Assembly: GCF_017115105.1 (NCBI RefSeq)
Contig: NZ_JABXKH010000157.1
Location: forward strand, 1 to 64,000
DNA: 64,000 bases
Reading direction: 5' to 3'
Source of the DNA: Nostoc sp. NMS2
GTDB lineage: Bacteria > Cyanobacteriota > Cyanobacteriia > Cyanobacteriales > Nostocaceae
Part shown: positions 62,110-64,000 of the stretch, one piece after another
How positions within the stretch are numbered: position 1 is the first letter of the stretch
Layout: each line of letters opens with the position of its first letter
Program-made: the position numbers and the translations under genes
Notes under the pieces: generated by a model
The model's input: only the letters and a program-made list of their open reading frames with translations
What the model was told of the DNA's origin: nothing
The model's database searches: none

Positions 62110-62790
62110 TTAATTCAAACTCGAAGCTTGCCGTCCACCTAAGCGTTGTCCTGACGCTGTGGGTAAGACATTGACAGAGATAGTTGCATAAACACCTTGT
62201 TTTTGACCACCTATAATCAGGCGAATAAAATCTCCCAAGCCTTCTACCAATCGAGCATTACGTAAAACACCAGAATCTACTGCTAAAAATCCGATTTCTT
62301 CAGCAAGCCCCATCACTGTTTTTCTAGCTTGCTCATCGTCTCCTACAACAAAAACAGAAACTCCATAATCCTTTAGTGGTTCAGGTGCTAACTCAAAGAC
62401 TTCCTGCGCCATCGTATTAAAAGCTTTTACCACCCGAGCATTCGGTACATTTTTAGCAAGCTTTTCAGCTAGGGATTCTACTATTGGTGGATAAGCAAAT
62501 CCTTCAGGAATATCCTGATTATTACAATCAATAATAATTTTACTGTCAATAACTTCAGGATTAGAAAGCAACTCTTTTGGCATAATGTTGCGTGCTGTCC
62601 ATAAAATTACATCAGCAAACGCCGCCGCCTGATCATTTGTACCACCTTGCGTTCTGTGTCCTGCCAACTCTGCTGTTGCTTTTGCTTTTTCGGCATCACG
62701 AGAGCCAAAAAATACTTCATGCCCCTGCTCTGCCCAGAGTATACCTAGAGAGCGTCCCATATTTCCACTGCCAATAATTCCAATCTTCAT
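62110..62790 (-). CDS. NADPH-dependent F420 reductase-like oxidoreductase
   Basis: The 226-residue protein starts with a Rossmann motif, IGIIGSGNMGRSLGILWAEQG, then FFGSRDAEKAKATAEL, whose SRD end suggests NADP. KAFNTMAQEVFELAPEPLKD and VFVVGDDEQARKTVMGLAEE are typical of the NADP oxidoreductase coenzyme F420-dependent family (PF03807). Cyanobacteria contain F420-like deazaflavin for photolyase, but the family also includes enzymes without F420. It is the first gene of the group ending with the ABM protein, 101 bases upstream of the SDR. Confidence 0.88.
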   Translation of the reverse strand: MKIGIIGSGNMGRSLGILWAEQGHEVFFGSRDAEKAKATAELAGHRTQGGTNDQAAAFADVILWTARNIMPKELLSNPEVIDSKIIIDCNNQDIPEGFAYPPIVESLAEKLAKNVPNARVVKAFNTMAQEVFELAPEPLKDYGVSVFVVGDDEQARKTVMGLAEEIGFLAVDSGVLRNARLVEGLGDFIRLIIGGQKQGVYATISVNVLPTASGQRLGGRQASSLN

Positions 62791-62860
62791 GAGTGAACCC
62801 TCATATCACTGTAGATTGTGAAAAGATTATAGTTAAAGCAGGTGTAGCCACAAAGCAATT

Positions 62861-63443
62861 ATGACCACCAACTTACCTGTAGCCACAGAAATTATACCAA
62901 TGGTTTTGCAATTGCAACCTGCGATCGCACTAACTGAAGATCAGTTTTACGAGTTTTGTCAACTAAACCACGACTTTCGCATCGAACGTAATGCTGTGGG
63001 AGAATTAGTGATTATGCCCCCTACTGGTTCCGAAACTGATCAACATAACTTTGACATTATTGTTCAGTTGGGTATTTGGACAAAGCAAGATGGCACAGGT
63101 GTAGGATTTGGTTCCAGTGGTGGTGCGATCGCCTGATGCAGCGTGGATAAAGTGCGATCGCTGGGAAGCGATACCAGCAGAACTGCGAAAAAAGTTTGCA
63201 CCGATTTGTCCTGAGTTTGTGATTGAATTGCGTTCAGAGAGCGATCGCTTGCAAATTTTGCAAGACAAGATGCAAGAGTATATTGATAATGGGACGCAAC
63301 TTGGTTGGTTAATTGATAGAAAACAACGGCGAGTTTTTATTTATCGTCCTAATATTGCGGTTGAGGTATTAGATAACCCTAAAACCCTTTCCTGTGAACC
63401 TTTACTACCTGGTTTTGTTTTGGATTTAAGTCAGATTTGGTAG
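62861..63443 (+). pseudogene. frameshifted Uma2-family (DUF820) endonuclease
   Basis: The first frame (91 residues, ends 63136) begins with the DUF820 start YEFCQLNHDFRIERNAVGELV and MPPTGSETDQHN, then stops shortly after GFGSSGG. The rest continues in another frame from RSPDAAWIKCDRWEAIPAEL through FAPICPEFVIELRSESDRL, ending in LDLSQIW. The catalytic D...ExK elements thus lie in the second frame, away from the start. The lesion coincides with a HIP1 octamer GCGATCGC at 63125-63132, where about seven codons of the usual sequence appear to be lost. Uma2 genes are abundant, mobile-like and often decayed in cyanobacteria. Confidence 0.85.
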
Positions 63444-63513
63444 TTAAAATCTTGCAACAGACGATTAAAAATAGTGCTAGAAATATTTCACATCCACGGA
63501 CAAAATTAAATAT

Positions 63514-63807
63514 ATGAACACAACACCCTCTAAAAGAGAAACAGATGAAATGCTCAAGTGGTTGAATCGTAACCGCCAGATGTTATTAGATTTATATAAA
63601 AATCAATATATTGCTTACAATGCAAATGGAATAATTGCTCACAGTGAAAACTTACGCGAAGTCTTAGCATTAGGTAATGCTGCAAAACAGCCTTTTTTAA
63701 TTTACCTAGTTCCTCGTCGCACTTCTTCTATAGAGATTTTACCAATTCACTTCCGCAGCGTCGTCAGTACTACCTGCGGCTCTGGGAATGATGTGTTCAA
63801 TTTCTAA
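63514..63807 (+). pseudogene. DUF5678 protein with rewritten C-terminus
   Basis: Residues 1-80 carry a recognisable DUF5678 region (LDLYKNQYIAYNANGIIAHS, then FLIYLVPRRTSSIEILP). After IHF, the frame runs into the antisense of an HNH gene and ends RSVVSTTCGSGNDVFNF, which is not family-like. The gene is therefore probably truncated by a deletion that joined it to the HNH fragment. Function unknown. DUF5678 genes are often neighbours of small retropepsin-like (aspartyl protease) genes, none of which is seen here. Confidence 0.65.
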
Positions 63808-63906
63808 AATTCCCAGAACATACTTTTGGAGACTAAGGCAATAACCACACTGGTGATTAGCCTGTATCCGTATCTGCGCCCGGAGTTCTTCAGAAATTTG
63901 GCTCAC
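63739..63906 (-). pseudogene. truncated HNH endonuclease
   Basis: The 55-residue frame starts with GTG, overlapping the upstream stop by one base. It has the first zinc ligands CGYC, and the HNH beta hairpin LEIEHIIPRAAGSTDD, but then ends AAEVNW and lacks the second half of the motif (the NLWLAC..CN part). It is the 5' half of a cyanobacterial HNH gene fused tail-to-tail with the DUF5678 gene. Confidence 0.7.
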
Positions 63907-64000
63907 TAGCTTAAGGGTTCAATCAACCCACGTTTGACAGCTTCGCTTAACGCAGTAGCTTTTCTTAAAAGTCCTTCTTGATAGACCTGCATCAGGGTTT
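63906..64000 (-). CDS. partial gene, C-terminal 31 residues
   Basis: Only the end is in the window: TLMQVYQEGLLRKATALSEA, then VKRGLIEPLS and a TAG stop. It is translationally coupled to the HNH fragment by a one-base overlap, the usual arrangement of a small protein upstream of HNH genes in cyanobacteria. I cannot name it. Confidence 0.6.
   Translation of the reverse strand, partial: TLMQVYQEGLLRKATALSEAVKRGLIEPLS

Overview
The window looks like chromosome of a filamentous, probably heterocyst-forming cyanobacterium of the Nostoc/Anabaena type. It is rich in the HIP1 octamer GCGATCGC. It carries a high-light-inducible protein with an upstream HLR1 box, ndhD, cbiET, the long cyanobacterial ispH, an Amt transporter with an NtcA-like box, many PAS/GAF histidine kinases, a CHASE2/DUF928/CHAT cluster and a cyanovirin-type lectin. 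Tandem AATTCGT-type heptamers, purine-rich repeats and several families of miniature inverted-repeat elements (MITEs) lie between the genes. Taxonomy is inferred from gene content only.

Layout. 1-9.4 kb: a minus-strand cluster of P-loop and actin-fold ATPases (a truncated HTH-GTPase, an unknown 363-aa protein, a 991-aa Hsp70-like protein, an 847-aa dynamin-like GTPase). It is interrupted by a DUF2887/Rpn nuclease with a decayed tandem copy, and by the convergent hli gene. 10.4-16.5 kb: a PAS/GAF histidine kinase, a cyclase-family hydrolase and an aldehyde dehydrogenase. 16.6-22.0 kb: the most unusual locus, described below. 22.3-27.3 kb: a small membrane protein, a lipoprotein and a giant hybrid kinase with phosphotransfer domain. 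27.6-36.9 kb: ynfA-like gene, amt, an SGNH hydrolase, ispH, a methyltransferase, cbiET and another histidine kinase. 37-46 kb: an orphan HicB and a divergent pair of alpha-2-macroglobulin and penicillin-binding protein 1C. 46.4-55.8 kb: a kinase remnant, a DUF1499 protein, then a minus-strand signalling cluster (CHAT-TPR, DUF928, CHASE2 kinase, REC-kinase). 56-64 kb: ndhD, cyanovirin-N homologue, a set of small metabolic enzymes, and a decayed tail (frameshifted Uma2, recombined DUF5678/HNH fragments).

Main discovery candidate. Between about 16.63 and 22.03 kb, all on the plus strand, are a 66-residue ubiquitin-like protein ending in Gly, an unknown 241-aa protein, a TROVE-vWA (Ro60-like) protein, an unknown 276-aa protein and a ThiF/E1-like enzyme. 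Interleaved with them are at least four RNA elements sharing one architecture: a 9-11 bp closing stem, a 5' GYGCCCYRAY strand facing a 3' ACUUGYRY strand, and a second stem (usually AAAGC/GCUUU). This is the architecture expected of Ro60-bound Y RNAs. Three of the four carry tRNA-like modules. One is circularly permuted (T arm, 3' acceptor strand, 5' acceptor strand, D arm), one has an intact Ser(UGA)-type anticodon arm, and one is nested within the anticodon loop of a second, split tRNA-like fold. I read this as a Y RNA/Ro60 module joined to a ubiquitin-like activation cassette. The pairings and motifs are visible in the sequence; the biological role is inference.

No rRNA genes, canonical tRNAs, CRISPR arrays or intact insertion sequences were found. 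Starts were moved from the longest frame where a Shine-Dalgarno sequence, signal peptide or repeat argued for it.
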